64,000 nucleotides of DNA from JAAXHB01 sp965221635 (GCA_965221635.1 OZ244902.1:3525895-3589894); one strand, 5' to 3'. Positions 49,108-59,214 are shown, counted from the stretch's first letter. Notes: generated by a model not told the origin, from the letters alone. A program made the numbers and translations.

Positions 49108-51102
49108 TCAGTGGCGCTGTTCGACGTCGGTTCGCAACCGGGCCACGAAGTCTTCGAGGCTCACGTCTCGTTCGGCGCGGTTGGCGCCTCTGGCGTTCAC
49201 CCCGACGGTGTTGTTGGCGATGTCGTCGTCTCCCACCACCAGCACGTAGGGCAACTTGGCCAGCTTGGCTTCGCGCACTCGCTTGCCGAGCGGTTCGACC
49301 GCTGCGGCTCCACCTACACGGAAACCCTCCTCGCGAAGTCGCTCGGCCACGGTGTGCGCGTAGGCGGCGTGCGCTGCGGCCACCGGCAACACCCTGGCCT
49401 GCTCCGGCGCGAGCCACGCCGGGAACGCCCCTGCGTAGTGCTCCACCAGCACCCCGAAGAAGCGCTCCACCGACCCGAACAACGCCCGGTGGATCATCAC
49501 CGGTCGTTGGCGGGTGCCGTCGGGGGCGGTGTACTCGAGCTCGAAGCGTTCGGGCAGGTTGAAGTCGAGCTGAATGGTTGACAGCTGCCAGGCCCTACCG
49601 ATGGCGTCCCGCACGTCCACGTCGATCTTGGGGCCATAAAAGGCGCCGCCACCCACATCGGTTTCGTATTCGAGTCCGGACTGTGTTAGGGCCTGTTGCA
49701 AACCGGCGGTTGCCTCTTCCCACAGCGAGTCCGGTCCAACCGCCTTTTCGGTCGGTCGGGTGGACAACTTGGCCTGGAAGTCGTCGAATCCGAAAGCGCT
49801 CAGCACGCTCAGCACGAACTGCAACAGCGACGCCAACTCGTCGGCGATGTCGTCGCGGGTGCAGAAAATGTGACTGTCGTCCTGGGTGAAACCACGACTG
49901 CGCAGCAAGCCGTGAACCACACCGGAGCGCTCGTAGCGGTACACCGCTCCCAACTCGAACAACCGGATCGGCAGGTCGCGGTAGCTGCGCTGGCGCGAGC
50001 GGTAGATCATCACGTGAAACGGGCAGTTCATCGGCTTTGGGTAGTACGACGCGCCGTCCATCTCCATGGGCGGGTACATGCCATCCGCGTAGAAGTCGAG
50101 ATGACCCGACGTTTCCCAAAGCACCGACTTGGCAATGTGCGGTGACACCACGAACTCGTAGCCGCCGTGCTCGTGGCGTTCGCGGGAGTAGTCCTCCATG
50201 AGCTTGCGCACCATTGCGCCCTTTGGGTGCCACACCGCCAGGCCGGGGCCCAGTTCGGGCGGCCAGGACACCAGATCAAGCTCCGCGGCGAGGCGGCGGT
50301 GGTCGCGGCGTTCGGCCTCGGCGAGGCGATGCAAGTGCGCTTTGAGTTCCTTGCGGGTGGCCCAGGCGGTGCCGTAGATGCGCTGCAGCATCGGATTGGC
50401 TTCGCTGCCTCGCCAGTAGGCGCCGCTCACTCGTTGCAGCGCGAAGTGGCCTAGCCGTGCGGTGGCGGGCACGTGCGGGCCCAGGCACAAGTCCACGAAA
50501 CCGCTGCCGGTTGCGCCGTTGCGGTAGTAGCTGACCGTTTCACCGCCCGCGGCCTCCGAGGCCAACTCGTCGGCATCGTGTGTCTGGCCTTCGTGGGCGC
50601 CGTTGACGACCGTTTCGATTATCTCGCGCTTGTACTTGTGATCCCGGAACAACTCGAGTGCGTCTTGCGCGGGCACCTCCACCCGCACGAAGGGCTGATC
50701 CTCGGCGATGATCTCGCGCATGCGCGCCTCGATGCGCTCAAGGTCGCCGTCGGCGAACACCGCGCCGTCGGGCAGTTCGAAGTCGTAGTAGAAGCCGCCC
50801 TCGATGGGCGGGCCGATGGCGTGAGTGGCGCCCGGGTACAGGTCGAGCACCGCTTGGGCCAGCACGTGCGCGGTGGAGTGCCTGATCGTGTGCAGGCCAC
50901 GCGTGGTGGACGGGGTGACGATCTCGACTTCGGCGCCGTCGCTCAGCGGCGCAACCAGATCCTGCTCCACGCCGTCCACAACGGCGATCAGGGCGTCCGC
51001 GGCGAGGCGCGGGCCGATCCGGGCAGCCAGATCAGCAGCACTGGCGCCCGCGGGAAGGTCCCGGCTTGAACCGTCGGGCAGTCGAACTTCGATCGATGCC
51101 AT
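49108..51102 (-). CDS. thrS: Threonyl-tRNA synthetase
   Basis: 664 aa from the ATG starting MASIEVRLPDGSSRDLPAGA (TGS domain). The editing domain has HSTAHVLAQAVLDLYP. The class II catalytic core carries MNCPFHVMIYRS, RYERSGVVHGLLRSRGFTQD, and DDSHIFC (zinc Cys/His/His), then MIHRALFGSVERF. The anticodon-binding domain is at the C-terminus. An additional 100 in-frame codons upstream are non-homologous. Confidence 0.95.
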   Translation of the reverse strand: MASIEVRLPDGSSRDLPAGASAADLAARIGPRLAADALIAVVDGVEQDLVAPLSDGAEVEIVTPSTTRGLHTIRHSTAHVLAQAVLDLYPGATHAIGPPIEGGFYYDFELPDGAVFADGDLERIEARMREIIAEDQPFVRVEVPAQDALELFRDHKYKREIIETVVNGAHEGQTHDADELASEAAGGETVSYYRNGATGSGFVDLCLGPHVPATARLGHFALQRVSGAYWRGSEANPMLQRIYGTAWATRKELKAHLHRLAEAERRDHRRLAAELDLVSWPPELGPGLAVWHPKGAMVRKLMEDYSRERHEHGGYEFVVSPHIAKSVLWETSGHLDFYADGMYPPMEMDGASYYPKPMNCPFHVMIYRSRQRSYRDLPIRLFELGAVYRYERSGVVHGLLRSRGFTQDDSHIFCTRDDIADELASLLQFVLSVLSAFGFDDFQAKLSTRPTEKAVGPDSLWEEATAGLQQALTQSGLEYETDVGGGAFYGPKIDVDVRDAIGRAWQLSTIQLDFNLPERFELEYTAPDGTRQRPVMIHRALFGSVERFFGVLVEHYAGAFPAWLAPEQARVLPVAAAHAAYAHTVAERLREEGFRVGGAAAVEPLGKRVREAKLAKLPYVLVVGDDDIANNTVGVNARGANRAERDVSLEDFVARLRTDVEQRH

Positions 51103-51185
51103 GAGCGTTGAGGCTAACGGTGCCCCAGTTGACGGCTCCGGTTTGAATTGACGAACCGCTGCGCCCGGTGGGCTGGACTGCCGGC

Positions 51186-51216
51186 GGGGTGCCGGTGGGG
51201 TGCCGGTGGGGTGCTC
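51186..51216 (+). repeat. Short tandem repeat GGGGTGCCGGT
   Basis: Three near-perfect units of 11 bp between the divergent thrS and DUF3039 genes. Simple slippage repeat. Confidence 0.6.
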
Positions 51217-51268
51217 CGGCCTCGAAGCCTTCGGGGGCTGTCGGATTGGTGGCCTAGCATTCGAGGCC

Positions 51269-51607
51269 ATGGGAATTGCGCACGGACTTGGCTGCACCGC
51301 CACCACGACCATCTCACGGGACGGCCGGCACGCCGGGTCGATTGAGCATGTGGCCTTGGGCTCGGCGCCAACCACCACCAAGCCCGAGGAGCAAACCGAC
51401 ACCCGGCCCGTTGAGGGCGACGGCAGCCACGACCGCTTCTCGCATTACGTGCGCAAGTCGGACTCCACTCGGGCCTACGTGGAGGGAACCGCCATTCGGG
51501 CGCTGTGCGGCAAGGTGTGGGTGCCCAGCCGCGACCCGAAGCGTTACCCGGTTTGTCCAACCTGTGAGGAAATCCGCAAGCGGCTCGTGAATCGGGGCTC
51601 CAACTGA
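51269..51607 (+). CDS. DUF3039 protein
   Basis: 112 aa. HDRFSHYVRKSDSTRAYVEG, ALCGKVWVPSRDPKRYPVCP and TCEEIRKRL are the DUF3039 signature, with Cys pairs suggestive of a zinc site. An actinobacterial protein of unknown role. The chosen ATG is 8 nt after a TAGCAT -10-like box; a GTG at 51350 is an alternative. Confidence 0.8.
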   Translation: MGIAHGLGCTATTTISRDGRHAGSIEHVALGSAPTTTKPEEQTDTRPVEGDGSHDRFSHYVRKSDSTRAYVEGTAIRALCGKVWVPSRDPKRYPVCPTCEEIRKRLVNRGSN

Positions 51608-51678
51608 GCGATCCGGCTGCGCCCCCCGGTCCGGAAGGACACCCCCGGTCGGACCAGGTCGAAGCCGAGGACAGACAC

Positions 51679-52416
51679 GTGCCTGACGCCGCGCCGCCCT
51701 CGGGCGCCGCGGATCGCCTGCCGTCCGCAGAACCATCGCCGTCTTCGCTCACGGACGACACCGCACCGTCAACCCCAGCAGGCGCCGGCACAGCACCAAC
51801 CGAAGCCGAGCCCGACATCACTGGGCCCCAGGAGTCAAGCACCCCCACGTCTGCGAGCACCGAACTTGAATCGGCGGACAGTTCTGCCTCCGAGGCCCAC
51901 ACGACCCCACGAGACGCTCCCGGCCGCGGCCACGCCGACACCGAGCAACGCGCTCACAGCGGGCCGGCCTCAACCGAGCGCCCCGCACACAGGCGGACAT
52001 CTGCCAGGAGCGGAGCCGACCTGCCGCCGCCGGCGCTCACGGTGTCGCCCGCTATGCGAATGCACCTCCAGGGCGCCTTCCTGCTGGTTGTGCTGGTGCT
52101 GATCTTTGGATGGGTGCTCAACTGGGGAGTTGACGTGATCGGAAGCGCCATTGGCGGCCCCGACGGTGCGGTGGTGGCACGTGCCCTTGACGCCGCCGAG
52201 CAAGCCGCCGCCGAGCCCCTCGAGGGCGGCGAGGTGGCCGAACTGCAAGAGGCGCTGCTGTTCGCCGGTTACGACCCGGGCCCGGTGGACGGCATTCTGG
52301 GCGAGCTGACCCGAGCCGCAATCGAACAACTCAAATCCGACCTGGGTCGCAGCGACTTCACCGACCGCGAACTGTTCAACCATCTGCTCGAACTGGCCGA
52401 GAGCAGGACTGAATGA
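51679..52416 (+). CDS. Membrane protein with peptidoglycan-binding-like domain
   Basis: 245 aa from GTG with GAGGA upstream. The first ~130 residues are Ser/Thr/Pro/Ala-rich and disordered. A single membrane helix (AFLLVVLVLIFGWVLNWGV) follows, then VAELQEALLFAGYDPGPVDG and ILGELTRAAIEQLKSDLG, a PG_binding_1-like repeat. Probably anchored and facing the cell wall. Overlaps the next gene by ATGA. Confidence 0.7.
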   Translation: MPDAAPPSGAADRLPSAEPSPSSLTDDTAPSTPAGAGTAPTEAEPDITGPQESSTPTSASTELESADSSASEAHTTPRDAPGRGHADTEQRAHSGPASTERPAHRRTSARSGADLPPPALTVSPAMRMHLQGAFLLVVLVLIFGWVLNWGVDVIGSAIGGPDGAVVARALDAAEQAAAEPLEGGEVAELQEALLFAGYDPGPVDGILGELTRAAIEQLKSDLGRSDFTDRELFNHLLELAESRTE

Positions 52417-53402
52417 CCGCGCCAGGATTTTCTGCGGGAGCGGGACGCCCCCAGGGCCCCCGCCGAATATCGACGGTGCGCCGGCGGCGACGCCCGGGGC
52501 CGTTTCAACCCACCGAAGCGCCAAACGCATCCACCGTGTACCGGCCCCGTTTTGCCCCCAACTTCACCATTTCGCTGATGTGGGTGAAGACGGTGCGATC
52601 GGTTTCGGGGGTGCGCTGGTGGTGTACGCAAACCCCGGCGGGGCCGAGCGCCACGGCGTTCGCGTTGGCATCAGGCGAGGTGCGCGCCGAGGCGTGGGGG
52701 CCTGGCGCGCAGTGGACGATCGAGGCACTTCCCAGGCTGCTCGGGCAGGACGACAACCTGGAGGGCTTCAGGCCGTGTGAGCCGCTGGTTCGCGGGCTGG
52801 TGGATCGCCTTGGTGTTCCCAGGCTGGGGGCAACGGGCCGCTGGTATGAGGCGCTGGCCACCGTGGCGGTGTTTCAGCGGGTGGTTTCCGCCGACGCGCG
52901 TACCTCGGTTGCGAGGCTGGGCGCGCGTCACGGGGCGCCGTCGCCTGGTGGGGCTCCGGTGCCTTTGTTTCCAACGCCGTCGGCCGTGTTGGGCCTCGCC
53001 GACCACGACTTTCACCGTGCCGGGGTTGAACGGGCCCGAGCCAGGGTGCTCAGAGTTGCCGCCAAGTACGCGGATCGGGTTGAGGCCCTTGAGGCGCTCG
53101 AAACCGCAGAGGCTCGGCTGTGGCTGGAGCGCCTGCCCGGAGTGGGGCCCTGGACGGCGAATCGCACCACCAGCGTCGCCGCGGGTGACGGTGACGCCGT
53201 GCCGGTGGGTGACCTGCACGTGCCCGGCATCGTGAGCTATGCGTTCACCGGCGACCCCAGCGGCGACGACGCCAGAATGCTCGAACTGCTCGAGCCCTAC
53301 GCAGGCCACCGCGGCCGCGTGGTGCGCCTCATCAAGGCCGCAGGCATTCATCCACCGCGTCACCACCCCACCCCGTCACGCCACGACATAAGCCGCATCT
53401 AG
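52413..53402 (+). CDS. DNA-3-methyladenine glycosylase II (AlkA-like)
   Basis: 329 aa. The helix-hairpin-helix is LERLPGVGPWTANRTTSVAA, with the catalytic Asp in VPVGDLHVPG. The N-terminal half contains an AlkA_N-like segment. It excises alkylated bases for base-excision repair. The start is coupled to the preceding gene. Confidence 0.85.
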   Translation: MTAPGFSAGAGRPQGPRRISTVRRRRRPGPFQPTEAPNASTVYRPRFAPNFTISLMWVKTVRSVSGVRWWCTQTPAGPSATAFALASGEVRAEAWGPGAQWTIEALPRLLGQDDNLEGFRPCEPLVRGLVDRLGVPRLGATGRWYEALATVAVFQRVVSADARTSVARLGARHGAPSPGGAPVPLFPTPSAVLGLADHDFHRAGVERARARVLRVAAKYADRVEALEALETAEARLWLERLPGVGPWTANRTTSVAAGDGDAVPVGDLHVPGIVSYAFTGDPSGDDARMLELLEPYAGHRGRVVRLIKAAGIHPPRHHPTPSRHDISRI

Positions 53403-53503
53403 CCACCCGCCGGCGGGGATGTTGCCCCGCACAGGTCGGGGTTGAGCCAAGCAGTTGGTTGTGGGGCGGGAGCAGGACGGCTGGCCGCCCCTTGGAAGAC
53501 TGG

Positions 53504-54313
53504 CTACTTGGCTTTGCGTTTGGCTTGGGCGGCTTTGCGACGTTCGGCTTGCTTTGCCCGATACTCAAGCGTCTTTTTCACGTAGGGCTCCACCGGCGGG
53601 GTCTTGCAACTGGTTTCGCCGTGGTCAACGTCCACGGTGCCTATGCGACGGGCGGCTGCCAGAGCCGACTGGCGAATGTCGCCGTCGTCGCGCAAGGCGA
53701 TGGCGATGAGGGCGCCGTTCATTTCGTGACGCACCCGGTTGGGCCGGCCGTGTATCTCGGCCTCGATCTGGGAGACAAGCGCTTCAAGCTCGGGGGCGGC
53801 CCACATGTCGGCATTGGCGGCGGTGCAGGCGATTATGAACCAGCCTGTCGCCGCGGGCCATTCGTGGGGGTTGTCGCGCCAGGCGTCGCTGAGGGCGCGG
53901 GCCACGGGTGACTGGGAGCACAAGCCGCCGAGCGCCTCGGCCAGGATGTAGTTGTTCACGTCGGCCACCCAGCGCCGGGCCATTGGTTCGTCCACCTGAG
54001 CCGGGTCGGCCACCTTGAGCGCCAGCACCCGAGCGTCGTGGTTTCCCGAAGCCCACAAGGCTTGTGCAAGGGCGTGATCGCGGCGGATCTTCTTGGCCAG
54101 CTTGTTCTGCACGGCGTAGCTCACGCCGAACATCGGCATCGCAGCCCCGTGACGGCCGTACACCTTGCGGTTCTGCGCCGTTCCGGCCTCCTCGAGCGCG
54201 GCCATGGTGTGCGTGTACGCCTCGGCCACTTCAGGATCGACCGGCCCGTCCACTGCAACACCACCCGGCTTGGAGTCCGTCTCGGCGGAGGTGCCGGTTT
54301 CTGTGATTGTCAT
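53504..54313 (-). CDS. DNA alkylation repair protein (AlkD-like HEAT fold)
   Basis: 269 aa from the ATG after GAGGA. GVSYAVQNKLAKKIRRDHAL, ALWASGNHDARVLALKVAD and WFIIACTAANADMWAAPELE follow the helical repeat of AlkD glycosylases, which remove 3- and 7-methylpurines. The C-terminus is Lys/Arg-rich. Convergent with the AlkA-like gene. Confidence 0.78.
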   Translation of the reverse strand: MTITETGTSAETDSKPGGVAVDGPVDPEVAEAYTHTMAALEEAGTAQNRKVYGRHGAAMPMFGVSYAVQNKLAKKIRRDHALAQALWASGNHDARVLALKVADPAQVDEPMARRWVADVNNYILAEALGGLCSQSPVARALSDAWRDNPHEWPAATGWFIIACTAANADMWAAPELEALVSQIEAEIHGRPNRVRHEMNGALIAIALRDDGDIRQSALAAARRIGTVDVDHGETSCKTPPVEPYVKKTLEYRAKQAERRKAAQAKRKAK

Positions 54314-54467
54314 GGCGACCACTTCCTCACGTTTCGATCACACCTGTCTTGGAGCCCGAAGGTAGTACGCGCACGAACTGTGTTCACGAGCGCGCCGCCG
54401 CACGTACTGATGCCACCTCATCGGACTGCACGCACTGCAACGGCGAGCCGGTCGGTCGGCTCGGGGG

Positions 54468-55097
54468 CTAGTTGAGGCCGAGTTCGGCTATTCGTTCAAG
54501 TACGCCTTCGGTTTCGGCGCCGATGGTGGTGCTGTCACCGTGACCTGTGTGTACCACCGTTTCCGCGGGCAGGGTCAAGAGCCGGTCACGGATGCTTCGC
54601 AGGATGGTGGGCTCGTCGCTGAAGCTGCGTCCGGTGGCGCCTGGGCCTCCACAAAACAGGGTGTCGCCCGACAGCACCCTGCCGTTGTGAGCGTCGTGGA
54701 AGCAGCAACACCCAGGCGAATGACCGGGGGTGTGAACCACTCCGAGGGTGTGACCACCCGCAGCCAGGGTTTCGCCGGGCACAAGATGGGCGTCGGGGCT
54801 CTCGCCGGGGTGTACGGCGTCCCACAGCATCCGGTCGTTCGGATGCAACAGCACGGGCGCGTCCACGGCGTCGCGCAGGGCCACCGCTGCGTTGATGTGG
54901 TCGTTGTGCCCGTGGGTACACACGATCGCAACCACCCGCCGGCCGTTCACGGCCTCGGCGATGGGTTCGTGATCGTGGGCGGCGTCGAAGATGAGCACCT
55001 CGCGGTCGTCTCCCACCAGCCAGATGTTGTTGGTGACCTCCCACTCGCCGCCGTCGAGAGCGAAAATGCCGTCGGTGGTTACCAGTTCAACGGCCAT
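54468..55097 (-). CDS. Metallo-beta-lactamase-fold hydrolase (mycothiol-linked)
   Basis: 209 aa. CTHGHNDHINA is the HxHxDH zinc motif; HTPGHSPGCCCFH, the GDTLFCGG loop and VVHTGHGDSTTIG complete the glyoxalase-II-like dinuclear site. Such enzymes accompany MscR in actinobacteria and presumably hydrolyse S-formylmycothiol. That follows from its place 82 bp after the dehydrogenase gene. Confidence 0.82.
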   Translation of the reverse strand: MAVELVTTDGIFALDGGEWEVTNNIWLVGDDREVLIFDAAHDHEPIAEAVNGRRVVAIVCTHGHNDHINAAVALRDAVDAPVLLHPNDRMLWDAVHPGESPDAHLVPGETLAAGGHTLGVVHTPGHSPGCCCFHDAHNGRVLSGDTLFCGGPGATGRSFSDEPTILRSIRDRLLTLPAETVVHTGHGDSTTIGAETEGVLERIAELGLN

Positions 55098-55178
55098 CGC
55101 AGGTGTGCTCCCGTGGGGTCTTGCAGGAGTCGGCGGGTGACAGGCGGTCGGGTGACGAGTGTTGGGCGCCGAGGGCGC

Positions 55179-56264
55179 TCACAGCACGACGACCGAGCGC
55201 AGCACCTCGCCGCGTTCCATCTTGTGGAATGCCTCCTCCACGTCGCCGAGTTCGATTGTCTCCGACACGAACCCGTCGAGGTTGAGACGGTTCTGCAGGT
55301 ACAGGTCGATCAGCATGGGGAAGTCGCGTGACGGCAGGCAGTCCCCGTACCAGCTCGACTTGAGCGCGCCGCCCCTGCCGAACACCTCGATGAATGGCAA
55401 CTCGATGGTCATGTCGGGCCGTGGCACCCCCACCAGCACCACTGTGCCGGCAAGGTCGCGCGCTTCAAACGCCTGCTTGTAGGTGACCGGCAAACCGACC
55501 GCTTCTATGGCCACGTCCACGCCGTTGCCGCCGGTGAGGTTGCGTATCGCCTCCACCGGATCGGTGTTGCCGGAGTTGACGGTGTGGGTGGCCCCGAAGC
55601 CCTTGGCCCATTCGAGTTTGCGGTCGTCGATGTCCACGGCGATGATCGTGGACGCGCCCGCCAGTTTCGACCCGGCAATGGCGGCGTCGCCAACTCCCCC
55701 GCAGCCGAACACGGCCACGCTGTCCCCGCGGCCCACGCCCCCGGTGTTGACCGCGGCGCCAATGCCGGCCATCACCCCGCATCCCAGCAGACCCGCGGCT
55801 GTGGGTGACGCCGACGGATCCACCTTGGTGCACTGCCCGGCTGCCACCAGGGTTTTGTCGGCGAACGCGCCGATGCCCAGCGCCGGTGAGAGTTCGGTGC
55901 CGTCGGTGAGGGTCATCTTCTGGGATGCGTTGTGGGTGCTGAAACAGATCTGGGGCCGACCCCGCAAACAGGAACGGCACTGGCCGCAAACTGCCCGCCA
56001 GTTGAGAATCACGAAATCACCGGGCGCCACTTCGGACACGCCCTCGCCCACCGACTCAACCACACCGGCGGCTTCGTGCCCCAACAGGAACGGGAACTCG
56101 TCGTTGATGCCACCCTCGCGGTAGTGCAGGTCGGTGTGGCAAACCCCGCAAGCCTGGATGGCCACCACCGCCTCGCCGGGCCCCGGATCGGGAATCACAA
56201 TCTCCTGAATCGAAACCGGATCACCAACCGCCGCCGAGATAACTCCCCGAACTGTCTGTGGCAT
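55179..56264 (-). CDS. mscR: S-(hydroxymethyl)mycothiol dehydrogenase
   Basis: 361 aa from the ATG after AAGGAG. Zinc-dependent medium-chain alcohol dehydrogenase: CGVCHTDLHYREGGINDEFP, LLGHEAAGVVE, structural zinc Cys in CGQCRSCLRGRPQIC, NAD fold VFGCGGVGDAAIAG. The INDEFPFLLGHEAAG and DGTELSPALGIGAFADK segments are those of the mycothiol-dependent formaldehyde enzyme. Detoxifies formaldehyde. Confidence 0.92.
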   Translation of the reverse strand: MPQTVRGVISAAVGDPVSIQEIVIPDPGPGEAVVAIQACGVCHTDLHYREGGINDEFPFLLGHEAAGVVESVGEGVSEVAPGDFVILNWRAVCGQCRSCLRGRPQICFSTHNASQKMTLTDGTELSPALGIGAFADKTLVAAGQCTKVDPSASPTAAGLLGCGVMAGIGAAVNTGGVGRGDSVAVFGCGGVGDAAIAGSKLAGASTIIAVDIDDRKLEWAKGFGATHTVNSGNTDPVEAIRNLTGGNGVDVAIEAVGLPVTYKQAFEARDLAGTVVLVGVPRPDMTIELPFIEVFGRGGALKSSWYGDCLPSRDFPMLIDLYLQNRLNLDGFVSETIELGDVEEAFHKMERGEVLRSVVVL

Positions 56265-56675
56265 GGTCAAAGCTCCTTGTTGATGTGGACACCTGGTTGA
56301 AGTGCCTCTGGCTGCGACTGTTGGCGCTCCGTCTTGTCGAGCAGACACCGGACTCATCGGGCCCAGTGCGCCAAGGGCCCCGACGTGATGCGACGGGCCC
56401 TGCCAACCCGCGACCCTACTTCATCCACAAACATCAAGCCCAGGCCGCAAACCCGCCGGACCAACCGACCGCCAGCGGACCAAGCCCGGAAGTAAAACCA
56501 AGGTGGGCGGGGGCCGGTGTCCGATATGTGGAACAATCTGCAGCCAAGCGAAGCCGTTCCACAAACGGACCAACGGCCCCCAAGCCCACCGGACCACGCA
56601 ACCAGCCACACCCAACAAAGCCGGCAAAACCCAAGAAGTGCAATGAGCGCAGGTTGCGCGGGGCAGACTGACGGC
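56265..56675. other. Divergent intergenic region
   Basis: About 410 bp between mscR and the SDR gene. Frames are open but low-complexity and Pro-rich, with no homology. No promoter or operator could be singled out. Confidence 0.45.
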
Positions 56676-57476
56676 ATGGGTATTTTTGCGATTACCGGGT
56701 CGGCTTCGGGTATGGGCGCGGCTACGCGCAAACGGCTTGAAGCGGCCGCGCATCAGGTGATCGGGGTGGACTTGCGCGACGCCGAGGTGATCGCCGATTT
56801 GAGCACGCCGACGGGCCGGGCGGAAGCGGTCGAGGCCGTTACCGATGCGTGCAACGGCACGCTGGACGGGCTCGCGACCGCGGCCGGGCTGGGGCCGCCG
56901 GTGGACGCCAAGCTGATCGCCAAGGTGAACTTTTTCGGATCTCGGGCGTTGCTTGAGGGACTGCGGCCCGCTCTGGCGCAGGCACCCGCGGCTCAGGTGG
57001 TGCAGTTCGGGTCGAACTCGGCCAGCACCACACCCAACGTTCCACCGGAGCTGCTGGCCGCGATGCTCGAGGATCGCGAGGACGACGCCATCAGTTTCCT
57101 TCACACGGTGGACGAGATGTTCGGCTCGGCCATTGCCTACACGGCAGCCAAGTTGGCCATCGCCAGGTGGTGTCGGCGTGTGGCCACAGGCGAGGACTGG
57201 GCCGGTGAGGGCATCCGGCTCAACGTGCTCGCACCGGGCCCGGTGGACACTCCCCTGTACCAGGTCGGGAGACAGGACGACTTCTACGGCCCGCTGATGG
57301 AGTCGTTTCCGGTGCCGCTGGGCACTACGCCCGACGCCACGGCCATGTCGGTGTGGGCCGAACAAATGCTGATCGGTGAGGGCGCTGGGTTGATGTGCGG
57401 TTCGGTGGTGTACGTGGACGGCGGCACCGATGCTCTGCTGCGCCCCGACGCCTGGCCCGAAACGTACGCCACGTAG
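56676..57476 (+). CDS. Short-chain dehydrogenase/reductase (3-alpha-HSD-like)
   Basis: 266 aa from ATG. TGSASGMG is the nucleotide-binding motif and AYTAAKLA the catalytic YxxxK; VDGGTDALLR is the C-terminal signature. The short DVxDR-like middle and the long insert before the Tyr recall 3-alpha-hydroxysteroid dehydrogenases. A steroid role would fit the nearby ipdAB but is not proven. Confidence 0.8.
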   Translation: MGIFAITGSASGMGAATRKRLEAAAHQVIGVDLRDAEVIADLSTPTGRAEAVEAVTDACNGTLDGLATAAGLGPPVDAKLIAKVNFFGSRALLEGLRPALAQAPAAQVVQFGSNSASTTPNVPPELLAAMLEDREDDAISFLHTVDEMFGSAIAYTAAKLAIARWCRRVATGEDWAGEGIRLNVLAPGPVDTPLYQVGRQDDFYGPLMESFPVPLGTTPDATAMSVWAEQMLIGEGAGLMCGSVVYVDGGTDALLRPDAWPETYAT

Positions 57477-57604
57477 AGGCCGCCCCGAGGGCAAACGGCA
57501 GGCCATGCCCGTCGAAGCCGTTGATCAGGCGGCTTGCACAGGTGCCGACGCGCCGATCCCTTGTGCAGGCGCCGCCGATCCGACCCCTTACACCGGCGCC
57601 GGGT

Positions 57605-58144
57605 CTACTTGCACAGACCGAGGTGCAGGGCGCTGACGAGCGGCGCCAACTCGGCTGCGGTGTTGTGAAACACCGACTGGTCTCCGGATTCGGGATCAAC
57701 CACCTCTTCTGAGGCCTTCACTTCCACCGAATCCAAACCGAGCGCGGCCAGGCGTGGGCCGAGTGCCACCTGGTCGCCACCACCCGGCCGCAGGTCGCGA
57801 GCCAGGCGGCGCAGCGTTGCGGTGATCGGGGCGACCTGCGGGTATCGGGTGCGCATCCACTTCACGTGCAGCGGCTCCATCACCACCACAAGGTCGGCAG
57901 CCGCGGCGTCAACATCGCCGAACTGACGGGAGCGGTGCGCGTGATCGACCAGGCCGTGGCGTGCCAGGGCTTCACGGGTGCGCACGCTCATGGGCTGCCC
58001 CTCGATCACCAGGGTGCCGGCGCTGCGCACATCAAGGCGCCCTTCACGGTCGTGGGCGCGCAGCATCGCCGCGGCCATCGGTGAGCGGGCCGCGTTGCCG
58101 GTGCAAACGAAGTACACCACCGGCCGATCCCCCAAGTGACTCAC
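57605..58144 (-). CDS. Low-molecular-weight protein-tyrosine phosphatase
   Basis: 179 aa from the GTG preceded by GGGGAG. YFVCTGNAARSPM is the P-loop C-x5-R-S of LMW-PTPs (CTGNxAR). The general-acid region is less typical (the DPES segment near 160). The C-terminal third is longer than in the usual family. Could equally be an arsenate-reductase-type relative. Confidence 0.78.
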   Translation of the reverse strand: MSHLGDRPVVYFVCTGNAARSPMAAAMLRAHDREGRLDVRSAGTLVIEGQPMSVRTREALARHGLVDHAHRSRQFGDVDAAAADLVVVMEPLHVKWMRTRYPQVAPITATLRRLARDLRPGGGDQVALGPRLAALGLDSVEVKASEEVVDPESGDQSVFHNTAAELAPLVSALHLGLCK

Positions 58145-58413
58145 GGCACTCCCCACCGACTCACAATTCCCGCCAAGGACTCACCTCGCGGCCATTCGGC
58201 TTGGCCAGATGCACCGCCCACGGTTCCCCTTGCGTTGCGAGCCAAGGGCTCCGGGCTGCCGACCCGGACGCATCAGCGGGAACTCGCGCACCCACTGCCC
58301 CTTCCTGATGCGATGACCACCAGATGTTCTCGCACGCAAGCGGTCCCGCCCAAGAACGGGTAGGAACACGGATGCACTCGGGATCACCGTTGCGGCGTGT
58401 TGTGAGGACGGCT

Positions 58414-59214
58414 TTACGGGGCGGTGGGGAACTCTGCTTTGCGGATGCCGGCCGGGTCGATCACCTCGCGTATCAGGTGGAGTTCCCGCTCGGTTGGGAG
58501 GCGACTTGTGGGCAGAGGCTCGGGCACCGTCAGCTCGAACGGGGTGGCAGCGAGCACGTCATCAAGGGTGACGCCGGGGTGAATTGACACGATCCGCATG
58601 CTGTGATCGGGGGTGTTGAAGTCGTAAGCGCCGAGGTTGGTCACCACCCGGCGGATGTCGTGATGGCGGCGCACGGGTTCATCGAGCGCTGCCACACGGT
58701 CATAGCCCGGGCCGGACACCACGTCCACGCTCACGCTGAATGTCCTTGCCTGGTTGGGGATCCAGTAGCTGGTTGCGTGGTTGATCAAGTTGCCGGGGGC
58801 GCCACGCATGCCCAGAAGCTGCGCCTTGGGCCGGCGATAGTCGCCGATCGCGGCGAAGTTCTGGTTGCCAAAACGGTCGATCTGTGAGGCACCCATCACC
58901 ACGTGGCGGCGACCCGACCAAACCTGGTCGAACACCGAACGGAACGGCATGTGGCACTCCACCACCGACGAATGCTCACGCAACCCCTCCGCCGGGTCGC
59001 CCACGGTGGCGCCCAGCGGTGGGTTGCCGGTGACGGCGTAGGCGATGGTGTCGGTGATCATCAAGCCAGGCTCGAAGGCGGCTTTCGCGAGGCGTCCCGC
59101 GATCACCGGCAGCGTTCCCATGGGGTTGCACAGAATCTCGCCGTCTCCCCGGAAGGCCTCCGCCAACGCCACCACGCAAATCTCGTCGATGCCGGGCGCC
59201 GGGGAGCTGCTCAT
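58414..59214 (-). CDS. ipdB: CoA-transferase-family subunit beta (IpdB-like)
   Basis: 266 aa. SGRRHVVMGASQIDRFGNQN and LGAYDFNTPDHSMRIVSIHP are of the IpdB type. Its ATG overlaps the ipdA stop by ATGA. In mycobacteria IpdAB hydrolytically opens the last steroid ring (COCHEA-CoA). No other cholesterol genes are in the window. Confidence 0.85.
   Translation of the reverse strand: MSSSPAPGIDEICVVALAEAFRGDGEILCNPMGTLPVIAGRLAKAAFEPGLMITDTIAYAVTGNPPLGATVGDPAEGLREHSSVVECHMPFRSVFDQVWSGRRHVVMGASQIDRFGNQNFAAIGDYRRPKAQLLGMRGAPGNLINHATSYWIPNQARTFSVSVDVVSGPGYDRVAALDEPVRRHHDIRRVVTNLGAYDFNTPDHSMRIVSIHPGVTLDDVLAATPFELTVPEPLPTSRLPTERELHLIREVIDPAGIRKAEFPTAP

Noticed and set aside
51186..51216. Tandem GGGGTGCCGGT units as a CRISPR-like array
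   Set aside because: No spacers, units contiguous and only three; simple sequence repeat.
57520..57604. Imperfect ~27-bp repeats (TTGnnCAGGnGCCG) between SDR and phosphatase genes
   Set aside because: Too diverged and G/C-driven to call a structured element.
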